A stretch of DNA of 64,000 bases. It comes from Mesorhizobium shangrilense (GTDB lineage: Bacteria > Pseudomonadota > Alphaproteobacteria > Rhizobiales > Rhizobiaceae). The DNA lies in the NCBI RefSeq assembly GCF_028826155.1, contig NZ_JAQGPN010000001.1, forward strand, positions 1,803,501 to 1,867,500. Direction: 5' to 3'. The position numbers were made by a program, and so were the translations under genes. Positions 43,090 to 51,771 of the stretch are shown one piece after another. Position 1 is the first letter of the stretch; every line of letters starts with the position of its first letter. The notes beneath the pieces are model-generated. The model made no database searches, was not told where the DNA came from, and worked only from the letters and a program-made list of their open reading frames with translations.

Positions 43090-43707
43090 TCAGTCGGAGG
43101 CGACAAGCACCTTGTCGCCGCTGGTCACCAGAACCCAATCCCCGTCGCGTCGTTCGATGCGCTCCACGCGGGTCCGGTCGGGCAGTCGCGATCCGCGCTG
43201 GACGACCCAGATGCCGGTGTCGTCCTCGATCATGGCGCGGCCCGCCGTGACGTGCAGCACCCTGTAGGTCGAGACATCTTCCGGGAACGGCTGTTCGACC
43301 GCCGGCTGTGGCGGCGAGAACGTCCGCGGCAGGCTGCCCGTGGCATCGTAGTCCAGTTCGAAGTCCGGGATGCCGATGATGCGGACCTCGGAGTTGCCGC
43401 GCGGGAGCAACGGCGTCGCGGTCGCGTCATCGCCGTTCGCCTCGACCTCCGTCGCCTCGAACTTCATGGCGGGCGGACCGAACTTCTCCTGGTTGAAGAA
43501 GATGTACCAGGGGAACAGCGCGCAGGTGACGCCGAGCGCAATGCCCGACGCGGCGATGACGAAATCGTGGCGCGTGCTGGCTCCATTCTTCCCCGATCTG
43601 GATGCGCCACGCGCGCTCGCACGACCAAACATCCGGCGCCAGAAAGGCGTTGCGGCATCGGCCGATCGCATGGCGGGAGCTTCGCGCTCAGGCTGTCTGG
43701 GGGACAT
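43090..43707 (-). CDS. Membrane-anchored protein of the flagellar locus, function unknown
   Basis: The 205-residue protein has a basic N-terminus, one membrane segment at about residues 48-70 (DFVIAASGIALGVTCALFPW) and a periplasmic part. The last ~60 residues (VLHVTAGRAMIEDDTGIWVV, QRGSRLPDRTRVERIERRDG) have the alternation G-x-A-x-I/W-V-x-x-G-S-x-L-P-x-x-x-x-V, which reminds me of the homology region of PilP/GspC proteins. That resemblance is weak. The gene overlaps fliI by 20 nt and seems fixed in rhizobial flagellar loci after fliI. I do not know its function. Confidence 0.7.
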   Translation of the reverse strand: MSPRQPEREAPAMRSADAATPFWRRMFGRASARGASRSGKNGASTRHDFVIAASGIALGVTCALFPWYIFFNQEKFGPPAMKFEATEVEANGDDATATPLLPRGNSEVRIIGIPDFELDYDATGSLPRTFSPPQPAVEQPFPEDVSTYRVLHVTAGRAMIEDDTGIWVVQRGSRLPDRTRVERIERRDGDWVLVTSGDKVLVASD

Positions 43708-45100
43708 TGGCTCTTTCCCTGGCCTTGAGATGGCGCGCTAGATCGCCGAAGGCGTCGACAGACGGCTTGTCCCGGGGCGATTGTCCCAGCGCATCATAGA
43801 TCACCGGCACCTGGCGCACGGCGGCGTCGAGTTCGGCGTCCGCGCCGGGCTGATAGGCGCCAAGCAGCCGGATGTCGCGTGTGTCCTCGAAACGCGAGAT
43901 CATCGCCTTGAGACGCGTGACGAGCAGACGCTGGTCGTCCGTCCAGGCCTTCGGCGCAAGCCGCGAGATCGACGCCAGCGGATTGACCGGCGGGTAGCGG
44001 CCTTGTTCGGCGATCGTGCGGTCAAGCACGATGTGGCCGTCGAGGATGCCGCGCACGCAGTCGGCGACAGGATCATTGTGGTCGTCGCCGTCCACCAGCA
44101 CGGAGATGATCGCTGTGATCGAGCCCGAACCAGCCGCGCCAGGGCCCGCGCGTTCGAGCAGCTTGGGCAATTCGGTGAATACCGAGGCTGGATAACCGCG
44201 AGCCACCGGAGCCTCGCCCGCCGCGGTCGCGACTTCGCGTAGCGCATGGGCGTAGCGGGTGATGGAGTCGAGGATGACCAGCACGCGATGTCCCTGGTCG
44301 CGAAAATGTTCAGCCACGCGCATTGCGGTTTCGGGTGCGCGCTTGCGCATCATCGGGTTCTCGTCGCTGGTGGCGACGACGGCGACGGTCTTCGCCATCG
44401 CGCTGCCGATCGTGTCCTCCAGGAATTCGCGCACTTCGCGCCCGCGTTCGCCGATCAGGGCCACGACGACGGTGTCGAAAGCTTCAGCGGCCGCCAGCAT
44501 GGCGAGCAGGGTGGACTTGCCGACACCCGATCCGGCGAAGACGCCGAGACGCTGGCCGAAGCAGATGGGCGTGAAGATGTCGATGACCTTTACGCCCGTC
44601 GAAAAACCTGTTCCGACGCGTTCGCGCGAGAGGGCGGGAGGGACCCCGCCGTCGCCCAACGCTCCCGTCGGCACGCCACCGATGAGCGGAGGGCCGCTGT
44701 CGATGCCGCGGCCCAGCGCATCGATGCTGCGACCCCGCCAAGCGTTGTCCGGCGACAGGATGAACGGTCCGGTGTTGAAGACCGGATCGCCGACCCCCGC
44801 ATCGGCACTGCGCTCGAACGGAGAGACGGTCACCCCGTCGGTGGTGACCCGCACGATCTCGCCGCGTCGCGTCATACCGCGGCTGCGGTGCTCGACGACG
44901 TCGCCGAGGCGCGAGCCGGCCGACATACCGCGCACCTGGTAGCCGGTGCTCGTCACCTCGCAGATGCGCCCGCCCAGCCTGACCAGGGATGCCGGATCGG
45001 AATAGAGACCCTGGATGCGCTCCAGAAGGAGGAGCGGATTGTCGCCCTCCTGTCCTGCGGCCAGTCCGCGTGGCGGGGGTACTGCTTCTGCCTGCGACAT
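43688..45100 (-). CDS. fliI: Flagellar export ATPase FliI
   Basis: FliI (470 residues) is the cytoplasmic ATPase of the flagellar export apparatus. It contains the Walker A motif GSGVGKST near residue 190, the Walker B VLVILDSITRYA near 275, and the F1-type signatures ALIGERGREVREFLEDTIGS and VARGYPASVFTELPKLLERA. It is 3 nt downstream of flgF stop-side gene and overlaps the following membrane protein gene by 20 nt. Partners FliH-like (29329) and FliJ-like (14978) are encoded elsewhere in the locus. Confidence 0.97.
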   Translation of the reverse strand: MSQAEAVPPPRGLAAGQEGDNPLLLLERIQGLYSDPASLVRLGGRICEVTSTGYQVRGMSAGSRLGDVVEHRSRGMTRRGEIVRVTTDGVTVSPFERSADAGVGDPVFNTGPFILSPDNAWRGRSIDALGRGIDSGPPLIGGVPTGALGDGGVPPALSRERVGTGFSTGVKVIDIFTPICFGQRLGVFAGSGVGKSTLLAMLAAAEAFDTVVVALIGERGREVREFLEDTIGSAMAKTVAVVATSDENPMMRKRAPETAMRVAEHFRDQGHRVLVILDSITRYAHALREVATAAGEAPVARGYPASVFTELPKLLERAGPGAAGSGSITAIISVLVDGDDHNDPVADCVRGILDGHIVLDRTIAEQGRYPPVNPLASISRLAPKAWTDDQRLLVTRLKAMISRFEDTRDIRLLGAYQPGADAELDAAVRQVPVIYDALGQSPRDKPSVDAFGDLARHLKARERANVPQTA

Positions 45101-45103
45101 AGC

Positions 45104-45826
45104 TTACTTCGACCCGAGGGTCTTGATGGCTTCGTCGAAGCTGGCGCTCGTGCTGCGAATGGCCGCGGCCGTGTTCTCGAAGGCCCGCTGGACCATGATC
45201 AGGCGCGTTATCTCGAGAACCGGATTGACGTTCGAATCTTCGAGGAAACCCTGGGCGACACCGGCATCGATGCGGTCGACGATAGGTTCAGGCTCGGTGG
45301 CCGGCACGATGCCAGAGTTGCCGAAGCGCTGGAAATTCTGGCCTGGATCGAAGGTGAACAGGCCGATGGCGCCGACCTGCACGCCGTTCTGGCTCATCAT
45401 GCCGTCGGCGCCGACGCTGGGCTGGCCGTTGCGGGGATCGAGCTGGAGCGGCGCGCCGCCGGCGTCGAGCACACGGTAGCCCTGGTGCGTAACCAACTCC
45501 CCCGCGTCGTTCATCTCGAAGCGACCGTCGCGGGTCATCACCGTTCCGACCGGCGTCTCGATGCCGAACCAGGCGTCGCCCTGCACCGCGAAGTCGAACG
45601 GATTGCCGGTCTGTCGGAGCGAGCCGGTTGCACCCGACAGGAAGGTGTCGCCGGCGGAGGCGAAGGACACTCGCTCGTTGCCAAGTCCGGACACGAGATC
45701 CTCGAACTTCACGCCGGTGGCGCGAAAGCCGACGGTGCTGGAGTTTGCGACATTGTCGGCGATTGTCGTCAATCGCTTCTCCAGCGCGATCTGGGACGAA
45801 AGCGCGACATAAAGGGCGTTCTGCAT
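45104..45826 (-). CDS. flgF: Proximal rod protein FlgF
   Basis: FlgF (240 residues) is a rod subunit. It starts MQNALYVALSSQIALEKRLT and has TIADNVANSSTVGFRATGVK, DAWFGIETPVGTVMTRDGRF and EDSNVNPVLEITRLIMVQRA. These are the conserved axial motifs. The ATG at 45826 is chosen because it gives the usual N-terminus and lies 2 nt after the DUF1217 gene stop. It ends 3 nt before fliI. Confidence 0.96.
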   Translation of the reverse strand: MQNALYVALSSQIALEKRLTTIADNVANSSTVGFRATGVKFEDLVSGLGNERVSFASAGDTFLSGATGSLRQTGNPFDFAVQGDAWFGIETPVGTVMTRDGRFEMNDAGELVTHQGYRVLDAGGAPLQLDPRNGQPSVGADGMMSQNGVQVGAIGLFTFDPGQNFQRFGNSGIVPATEPEPIVDRIDAGVAQGFLEDSNVNPVLEITRLIMVQRAFENTAAAIRSTSASFDEAIKTLGSK

Positions 45827-45828
45827 TG

Positions 45829-48288
45829 CTACCGCCGAAGGTTCTGGATGGCGAAGAGGGTGTCGGCGGAGACGCCGTAGCCGGCGGGGGACGGCGCGAT
45901 CAGCGAGGCGGCGAGCGACGCCGCGGTCGGTGCGCTGGGGTTGCCGATCTCCCACATGCTGGTGAAGCGGGTGAGGAACTTCGCCAGCTTGTCAGGTTCG
46001 CTGAAGTCCTGAATGTCGAGCCTGCTCTCGAACAGTTTGACCTGCCTGTCGAGGTCGGCGTTCGCGAAGGAATCCGGAAGGCTGAGGACCGTGCGCGCCA
46101 CCTTGGCCAAAGCCGGATCCGCCAGGACCTCGTAGAAATTCGAGATCTTCGGTGCCTTGCGCTCGAAATAAAGCGCGAGCCGAACGCCTTCGTTGGTGTT
46201 GCCGGCATTTTCCTCGAGCGTCTGACGCATGAACTTGTCGATAGTCGGCTTCAGCGCGAGGCTGAAGGTGGTCGTCTCCTCTCCGTGCTCGACGAAGTTG
46301 AAGGCCGACACGAAGGCGACCCAGCGGCTGTCGCCGGACTTCTTGGCGGGGCTGTCCTCTTCCTTGACGCCGCCCTCCAGCATCTGCCGGATCTTGGCCG
46401 GGCTCTGGTCAGCGGGGTCGAAGCCATAGGAGACCAGGGCGTAGTTCAACAGCCGCTTGTCGGCCATCAGGTCGTCGATCGATTCGAGCTTCCCGACATT
46501 GGCCTTGTAGTAGTCGGTCTCCGCCTTGACGTAGGCGGCAGGCAGCTTGACGAGGCCGAGATCGCGCATGGTGTCGTAGCGCGTCGGCGTGGCTTCCAGC
46601 ACGGCGGCCTGCGAGGTCGTGTTCACGCCGTGCGTCTTGAAGTCGAACGCGGCGACGAACCGCGCATAGCTCTTGTCGTCAAGCAGGTTGGCCGGGCTGG
46701 TGGGGCTGTCGACGCCGCCCACCAGCATCTTGCGGATCGTGTCCTTGCCCTGCGTCGAGGCGTCGAGCCCGTAGGCCGCCGTCGCGTAGGTGAGCAGCCG
46801 GGTGTCGGCGAGCAGCTTGTCGACCGTCGTCACCTTGCCGATGTTGGCGCGGAAATAGGCCGTCTCGGGGTCGAGATTTTCGACATAGAGCCTCGGCGTC
46901 GCCTCGGTGACGGCGGCGCGCGACGTGGCGTCCGCACCATGCTGGGCAAAGTCGAAGGCCGAGACGAAGGCCGCCCAGCGCTTGTCGCTCGACTGGTTTG
47001 CCGGGCTGTTCGGGTCGGTCACGCCGCCGAGCAGCATGTCGCGGACGAGAACGCGGTTCTCGGCCTTGGCGTCCAGCCCATACGCCTTCATGGCATAGGT
47101 GATGAGCCGCTCGTTCCGCAGCAAGTCGCCCACCGACTTCACCGTGGAGATATTGGCGCGGAAATAGGCGCTTTCCGGATCCGCCTGCTGCTCCAGGTAG
47201 CGCTTTGGCGTGAGCTGCGTCGCCTCATCGCGTGAAGTGGCGGCAGCGCCATGTTCGGCAAAGTTGAAGGCGGAGACAAATGCCGCATAGCGCTTGTCGG
47301 ACAGCTGATTGGCCGGACTTTGCGGATCGCTGACGCCACCGGTGAGCATCTGGAGGACGCGCTCCGGCGGTTCGGTCCTGGCGTCGAGCCCGTAGGCCGC
47401 CAGCGCGAAGGTGAGCAGGCGCTTGTCGGAGATCAGCTGGCCCGCCGTGGCCACCTTGCCGATATTGGCGGTGAAGTAGGCGACTTCGGCGCGCTGCGTG
47501 TCCGACACCCCCTTGAAGAGGACCAGTTCCGATTCCTGGATGAAGGACTGCGGCGTGCCCATCTGCACAGCCAGTCGGGACGTAGAGTCGGCTCCGTACT
47601 CGACGAAGTTGAAGACGCTGACGAAGTTGGCGAAGCGTTTGTCCCCCAGCTTGTTGGCCGGACTTTGGGGATCGGCCACCCCGCCTTCGAGCATGGCGCG
47701 CACATGGTCCTTGCCCGTCGGGTCCTGCTCCGTCGCGTAGTCGCCGAGATAGATGTTGCTGGCGGTGAGGGCGTATCGCAGCAGGCGCGCGTCGCCCAGC
47801 AGGTCGTCCACCGACTTCACATTGCCGATGTTCTCGAGGAAGTATGAGGTTTCCTCCTCGACATAGGCGTAGTTGGCCTGACCGGTGGTCAATTCCGTCT
47901 GGTATATGAAGTTCTTCGGGACGTCGGCCTGCGCGCGGTTGTAGGTGGTCGCTTCGGCGCCATTGCGCTTGAAGTCGAATGTCTTGGCGAATTCCACATA
48001 CCGCTTGTCGCTCAGGCGATTGGCGAAACTGTCGGGATCGGTGACGCCGCCCTCGAGCACCTTGACCATGAACGCCTTGGCGTAGGTCATGTCTTCGAGG
48101 CCGTGCGCCTTCATGGCATAGCTGAACAGCCGGTAGTCGTTCACGAACTCGTCGATCGACGACACCTTGCCGATATTGGCCATGTAGTACTCGGTGTCGC
48201 GGCTGACGATCGGATCGCGGCCGACCCTGTCGATCGACTTCGCGATGTCGCGCATGATCAGCGAATAGCTCGTATAGGTGTTCACCAA
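45829..48288 (-). CDS. Multi-repeat DUF1217 protein of the flagellar locus
   Basis: This 819-residue protein is made of six tandem repeats of ~103-123 residues, at about 31-144, 145-267, 268-371, 372-474, 475-588 and 589-690, with a further related C-terminal tail. Each repeat shows YF/YY-x-x-NIGKV, a helical RLLxYAxxAYGLD, M/VLxGGVxDPxSxANxxxDKR and F-x-FxxxGxxxT. I recognise this as DUF1217, a family found beside flgF in rhizobia, of unknown function. The start is TTG at 48288 (or GTG at 48285), after GGGAAGG. No signal peptide is seen, so it may be cytoplasmic or exported by the flagellar system. It is first in an operon with flgF and fliI, and has an element 40 nt upstream. Confidence 0.85.
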   Translation of the reverse strand: MVNTYTSYSLIMRDIAKSIDRVGRDPIVSRDTEYYMANIGKVSSIDEFVNDYRLFSYAMKAHGLEDMTYAKAFMVKVLEGGVTDPDSFANRLSDKRYVEFAKTFDFKRNGAEATTYNRAQADVPKNFIYQTELTTGQANYAYVEEETSYFLENIGNVKSVDDLLGDARLLRYALTASNIYLGDYATEQDPTGKDHVRAMLEGGVADPQSPANKLGDKRFANFVSVFNFVEYGADSTSRLAVQMGTPQSFIQESELVLFKGVSDTQRAEVAYFTANIGKVATAGQLISDKRLLTFALAAYGLDARTEPPERVLQMLTGGVSDPQSPANQLSDKRYAAFVSAFNFAEHGAAATSRDEATQLTPKRYLEQQADPESAYFRANISTVKSVGDLLRNERLITYAMKAYGLDAKAENRVLVRDMLLGGVTDPNSPANQSSDKRWAAFVSAFDFAQHGADATSRAAVTEATPRLYVENLDPETAYFRANIGKVTTVDKLLADTRLLTYATAAYGLDASTQGKDTIRKMLVGGVDSPTSPANLLDDKSYARFVAAFDFKTHGVNTTSQAAVLEATPTRYDTMRDLGLVKLPAAYVKAETDYYKANVGKLESIDDLMADKRLLNYALVSYGFDPADQSPAKIRQMLEGGVKEEDSPAKKSGDSRWVAFVSAFNFVEHGEETTTFSLALKPTIDKFMRQTLEENAGNTNEGVRLALYFERKAPKISNFYEVLADPALAKVARTVLSLPDSFANADLDRQVKLFESRLDIQDFSEPDKLAKFLTRFTSMWEIGNPSAPTAASLAASLIAPSPAGYGVSADTLFAIQNLRR

Positions 48289-48328
48289 GGCGACAGCCTT
48301 CCCGGGCGATTGTCCATCACGCCGCAAG

Positions 48329-48349
48329 CTACGCCCATTTCCTTGCGCG
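48329..48349 (-). promoter_or_regulatory. Flagellar operon promoter-like element upstream of the DUF1217 gene
   Basis: On the minus strand CGCGCAAG, a 10-nt spacer and TAG lie 40 nt upstream of the DUF1217 TTG start, in the divergent gap shared with motA. Confidence 0.55.
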
Positions 48350-48381
48350 AAACTGAATCCCGCGGAGGCCCGTTCAAGCCT

Positions 48382-48402
48382 CACGCAAGGCACGACCCGT
48401 AA
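48382..48402 (+). promoter_or_regulatory. Flagellar operon promoter-like element upstream of motA
   Basis: CACGCAAG (48382-48389), a 10-nt spacer and TAA (48400-48402) lie 34 nt upstream of the motA GTG. It differs from the other five by TAA in place of TAG. The divergent copy for DUF1217 is 32 bp away. Confidence 0.5.
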
Positions 48403-48436
48403 TGCTACGTTGGGACGGTGACGAAAGGGCTAGTTA

Positions 48437-49315
48437 GTGGGCATTCTGATCGGGCTGGTGGTGACCCTGGGCTGCGTGCTCGGCGGCTTCATGGCCATGG
48501 GCGGCCACATCGGCGTGCTGATGCAGCCGTGGGAAGTCGTCATCATCGGCGGCGCCGCGCTCGGCTGCTTCCTCGTTGCCAACCCGATGAAGGTCGTCAA
48601 GGACACTGGGAAGGCCACGCTGGAGGCGTTCAAGAACGCAGTTCCCAAAGAGGCGGACTATCTCGAGACGCTCGGCGTGCTGCACAGCCTGATGCGCGAA
48701 CTGCGCTCCAAATCGCGCAGCGAGGTCGAGGCTCATATCGACAATCCCGAGGAATCGGCGATCTTCCAGGCTTTCCCCGCAGTGCTGAAGAACCACGCCC
48801 TGACGCACTTCATCTGCGACTACTGCCGCATCATCATCATCGGCAATGCGCGCTCGCATGAGATCGAGGCGCTGATGGACGAGGAGATCCACACCATCCG
48901 CGGCGACAGCCTGAAGCCCTACCATGCGATGACGGCGGTGGGCGACGGCCTGCCGGCGCTCGGCATCGTGGCCGCCGTGCTCGGCGTCGTGAAGGCGATG
49001 GGCGCGCTCGACCAGTCTCCGGAAATCCTCGGCGGCCTGATCGGCGCGGCGCTGGTCGGAACCTTCCTCGGCATCTTCCTGTCCTACGCCGTCGTCGGCC
49101 CGATCGCGACCAAGATCAAGATGGTGCGCGAGAAGCAGAACCGCCTCTATGTGATCGTCAAGCAGACGTTGCTGGCTTATATGAACGGATCGCTGCCGCA
49201 GGTGGCGATCGAGTTCGGCCGCAAGACCATTTCCGCCTACGACAGGCCGTCGATCGACGCCGTTGAGCAGAGCACGATGAGCAGCGGCGCCGCCGACGTC
49301 AAGAAGGCTGCATGA
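48437..49315 (+). CDS. motA: Flagellar motor stator protein MotA
   Basis: MotA (292 residues) is the inner-membrane stator subunit that with MotB conducts protons and turns the rotor. Four hydrophobic segments are seen (residues ~3-22, 32-48, 170-190 and 203-222). The family motifs [40 protein letters not shown] and [19 protein letters not shown] are present. The start codon is GTG at 48437; no ATG is available at this position. It heads motA-fliM-fliN-fliG-flhB-orf, divergent from DUF1217-flgF-fliI. Confidence 0.96.
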   Translation: MGILIGLVVTLGCVLGGFMAMGGHIGVLMQPWEVVIIGGAALGCFLVANPMKVVKDTGKATLEAFKNAVPKEADYLETLGVLHSLMRELRSKSRSEVEAHIDNPEESAIFQAFPAVLKNHALTHFICDYCRIIIIGNARSHEIEALMDEEIHTIRGDSLKPYHAMTAVGDGLPALGIVAAVLGVVKAMGALDQSPEILGGLIGAALVGTFLGIFLSYAVVGPIATKIKMVREKQNRLYVIVKQTLLAYMNGSLPQVAIEFGRKTISAYDRPSIDAVEQSTMSSGAADVKKAA

Positions 49316-50259
49316 CGATGGCCAGCGTCGGCACTCCGGCGGAGACTAGAGACTACATCCTGGAGCGCCTGGTCGGTGAGACCGGCGAGCCGGAGCGCGT
49401 GACAAGCGCCGCCCGGTCCATGGGCGAACGCGCCATCGCACGCATCGCCGAGGGCCTTGCCAATTCGCTGGCGATAAGTCTCGAGGTGGACGTCAAGCGC
49501 GTCGACCTCACGCGATTTGCGGACGCTCGCCCCAAGCCGGCAAGCCATGCCGCCGTTACCGTCGCGGCATCTGTATCGTCGCCGGACGCCTTGATGATGG
49601 TGGTTGACGCGGGCGCGCTTTCGCTGGTCGTGAGCACCGTCTTCGGGGCCGATCCCGACATGCCCGTCACGCCGCTTGAGCGCGACCCGTCCCCGATCGA
49701 GATCGAGGTCGCGACATCGGTGTTCACCGAGGTGGCGACCGCGCTCAACGGTCATGGCCCGCGCGCCCTCGACATCAAGTTTCCGCTGCCGGCTCCGGTC
49801 TCCGGACCTGACCTGAAGAAGCTTTCGATGCGGGACACGCCGGCCGTGCGCATTGTCTTCAGCCTGACGTCGCGTGCGGGAAGCGGCGAGGTCGCAGTGG
49901 TCATGCCGCAGCGCGTGCTGCTCAAGCATCGTGCGGACGGCATTGCCGAGGGCGGCGGCGCCGCTCAGAACGCCTGGGGTGCTCGCTTTGGCGAGCAAGT
50001 CATGCGCTCGAACGTCGAGGTCGTCGCCACCATGCCCATCGCGCAGATGACGCTGGGCGAGCTCTCGACGCTGGCGATCGGGCAGGTGGTGCCGTTCGAC
50101 GACGGGGCGCAGGCCAATGTCCGGCTCGCCGCGCGCGACAAGACCTTATTCACCTGCGAGTTCGGCAGGGTAGGCCAGAACCTCTCGGTGAGGGTGCGCG
50201 AGCCCTTCGAGACCGGCCACGACATCATTGACGGATTGCTGCCGGCCAACCGCGCGTAA
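49312..50259 (+). CDS. fliM: Flagellar motor switch protein FliM
   Basis: FliM (315 residues) is the C-ring subunit that binds CheY-P and links FliG to FliN. It has the central CheC-like domain (ITLRF-less rhizobial form; [20 protein letters not shown]) and the C-terminal SpoA domain ([40 protein letters not shown]). The rhizobial FliM is highly divergent from E. coli FliM and its N-terminal CheY-binding peptide (LSQxEIDALL) is not evident. The ATG overlaps the motA stop by 4 nt; a second ATG 2 codons later is possible. Confidence 0.9.
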   Translation: MTMASVGTPAETRDYILERLVGETGEPERVTSAARSMGERAIARIAEGLANSLAISLEVDVKRVDLTRFADARPKPASHAAVTVAASVSSPDALMMVVDAGALSLVVSTVFGADPDMPVTPLERDPSPIEIEVATSVFTEVATALNGHGPRALDIKFPLPAPVSGPDLKKLSMRDTPAVRIVFSLTSRAGSGEVAVVMPQRVLLKHRADGIAEGGGAAQNAWGARFGEQVMRSNVEVVATMPIAQMTLGELSTLAIGQVVPFDDGAQANVRLAARDKTLFTCEFGRVGQNLSVRVREPFETGHDIIDGLLPANRA

Positions 50260-50285
50260 GGCTGGAAAAGGAGCGGAGACGAACC

Positions 50286-50696
50286 ATGACGCAGCACGGC
50301 ACGGCGAACGGCGACGGCCCAGACGACCAGCTCGATCGGGCGTTCGAGGAGTTGCGCGGCGTCCTCACCGACAAGCCGAGCGCTCCGGCTGGAACAGCCG
50401 CTTCCGCGGCGCCAGCATCCGCATCCGCATCCGCCGCGGCTGCGCCCACCGGCATCATCATGAGCATCCCGGTCGACGTCCAGGTGGTGCTCGGCCGCGC
50501 CGAGATGCCTGTCGCCGATCTCATGGGATTGCAGAAGGGCTCGACGGTTCCGCTCGACCGACGGATCGGCGAACCGATCGACGTGATGGTCAACGGCCGC
50601 AGGATCGCCCGGGGCGAGATCATCGTGATGGAGAACGATCCGTCCCGGTTCGGCGTGCGCCTGACCGAGATAATGACCGCCGGGCGGGGCCTATGA
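50286..50696 (+). CDS. fliN: Flagellar motor switch protein FliN
   Basis: FliN (136 residues) forms the base of the C ring. The C-terminal SpoA domain is clear: [40 protein letters not shown] and [20 protein letters not shown]. The first ~60 residues are an Ala/Ser/Pro-rich linker ([20 protein letters not shown]) typical of rhizobial FliN. Its start follows fliM by 26 nt and its stop overlaps the fliG start (ATGA). Confidence 0.95.
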   Translation: MTQHGTANGDGPDDQLDRAFEELRGVLTDKPSAPAGTAASAAPASASASAAAAPTGIIMSIPVDVQVVLGRAEMPVADLMGLQKGSTVPLDRRIGEPIDVMVNGRRIARGEIIVMENDPSRFGVRLTEIMTAGRGL

Positions 50697-51754
50697 TGAC
50701 CAACCGGAGCGGTGCGGCGGCTCGCCACGAGGCTGAACAACCCTTCGACGCCTCGGCCATGACACGGCCCCAGAAGGCGGCGGCGATCCTTGTCGCCATG
50801 GGCAAGCCGGCCGCCAGCCGGCTGCTGAAATTCTTCAAGCAGGATGAGCTCAAGGCGCTGATCGAGGCAGCCAGGACGCTCTCGACCATTCCGCAGAGCG
50901 ACCTGGAAACCATCGTCGCCGAATTCGAGGCCGAGTTCACCGAAGGCGCGGGCCTCCTGGATTCGGGCGATGCGATGGACACGATCCTCAACGAGACGCT
51001 CTCGCCGGAGGAGGTGAGTGCGCTGATGAGCGACGAGCCGGTGACGCCCCAGAACGAAGGTCCGCCCCCGGTGTGGCCGGAGGTCGCCAAGCTGGATCGC
51101 GAGCGGCTGGCGGCGTTCCTCGCCGCCGAGCACGCCCAGACGTCCGCGCTCATCCTCTCGAACCTGACCTCGCAGGTTTCCGCGGAAGTTCTGCTGAAGC
51201 TGGAAAAGCCGATGCGGACCGAGGTGATCAAGCGCATGATGGCGATCACGTCCATGCCGCCCGCGGCCGTGAAGATCGTCGAGAACCAGATCAGGACGCG
51301 TCTGCTCGCTGATACGACGCACAAGGATAACGCGGCCGGGCAATCGCGCGTGGCGAACCTGCTCAACGAGCTCGACAAGCCGCTGCTGGACGAGGTCATG
51401 CAGGATCTCGCCGCCTCGGGCGCGGGCGGCCTCGACGCCATCCGCGCGAGACTGTTCGCCTTCGAGGACATCGAGCTTCTGACCCAGAGGTCGCGCGTCA
51501 CACTCTTCGACGGACTGTCGACGGAACTGGTGACGCTCGCGCTGCGCAACGGATCGGCAGGCCTCACCGAGGCGGTGCTGTCGTCGATCGGCGCCCGCTC
51601 ACGGCGCATGATCGAGTCCGAGCTTTCCGCCGGCGCCGACGGCATCGCCGCGGTGGACATCCTGCGGGCGCGGCGCACCATCGCCTCCACCGCGATCCGG
51701 CTGGCGGGCGAGGGCACGATCGAGCTGCCCACGGCTCAGCCGGCCGCCGCCTGA
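50693..51754 (+). CDS. fliG: Flagellar motor switch protein FliG
   Basis: FliG (353 residues) is the torque-bearing C-ring subunit between FliF and FliM. The three domains are visible: N-terminal ([40 protein letters not shown]), the middle armadillo ([20 protein letters not shown]) and the C-terminal ([40 protein letters not shown]). The L-F-x-F-E-D-I motif at the torque helix is intact. The start is the ATG at 50693 that overlaps the fliN stop by 4 nt. Confidence 0.95.
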   Translation: MMTNRSGAAARHEAEQPFDASAMTRPQKAAAILVAMGKPAASRLLKFFKQDELKALIEAARTLSTIPQSDLETIVAEFEAEFTEGAGLLDSGDAMDTILNETLSPEEVSALMSDEPVTPQNEGPPPVWPEVAKLDRERLAAFLAAEHAQTSALILSNLTSQVSAEVLLKLEKPMRTEVIKRMMAITSMPPAAVKIVENQIRTRLLADTTHKDNAAGQSRVANLLNELDKPLLDEVMQDLAASGAGGLDAIRARLFAFEDIELLTQRSRVTLFDGLSTELVTLALRNGSAGLTEAVLSSIGARSRRMIESELSAGADGIAAVDILRARRTIASTAIRLAGEGTIELPTAQPAAA

Positions 51755-51771
51755 GGCTTTGAGCGTCTGTC

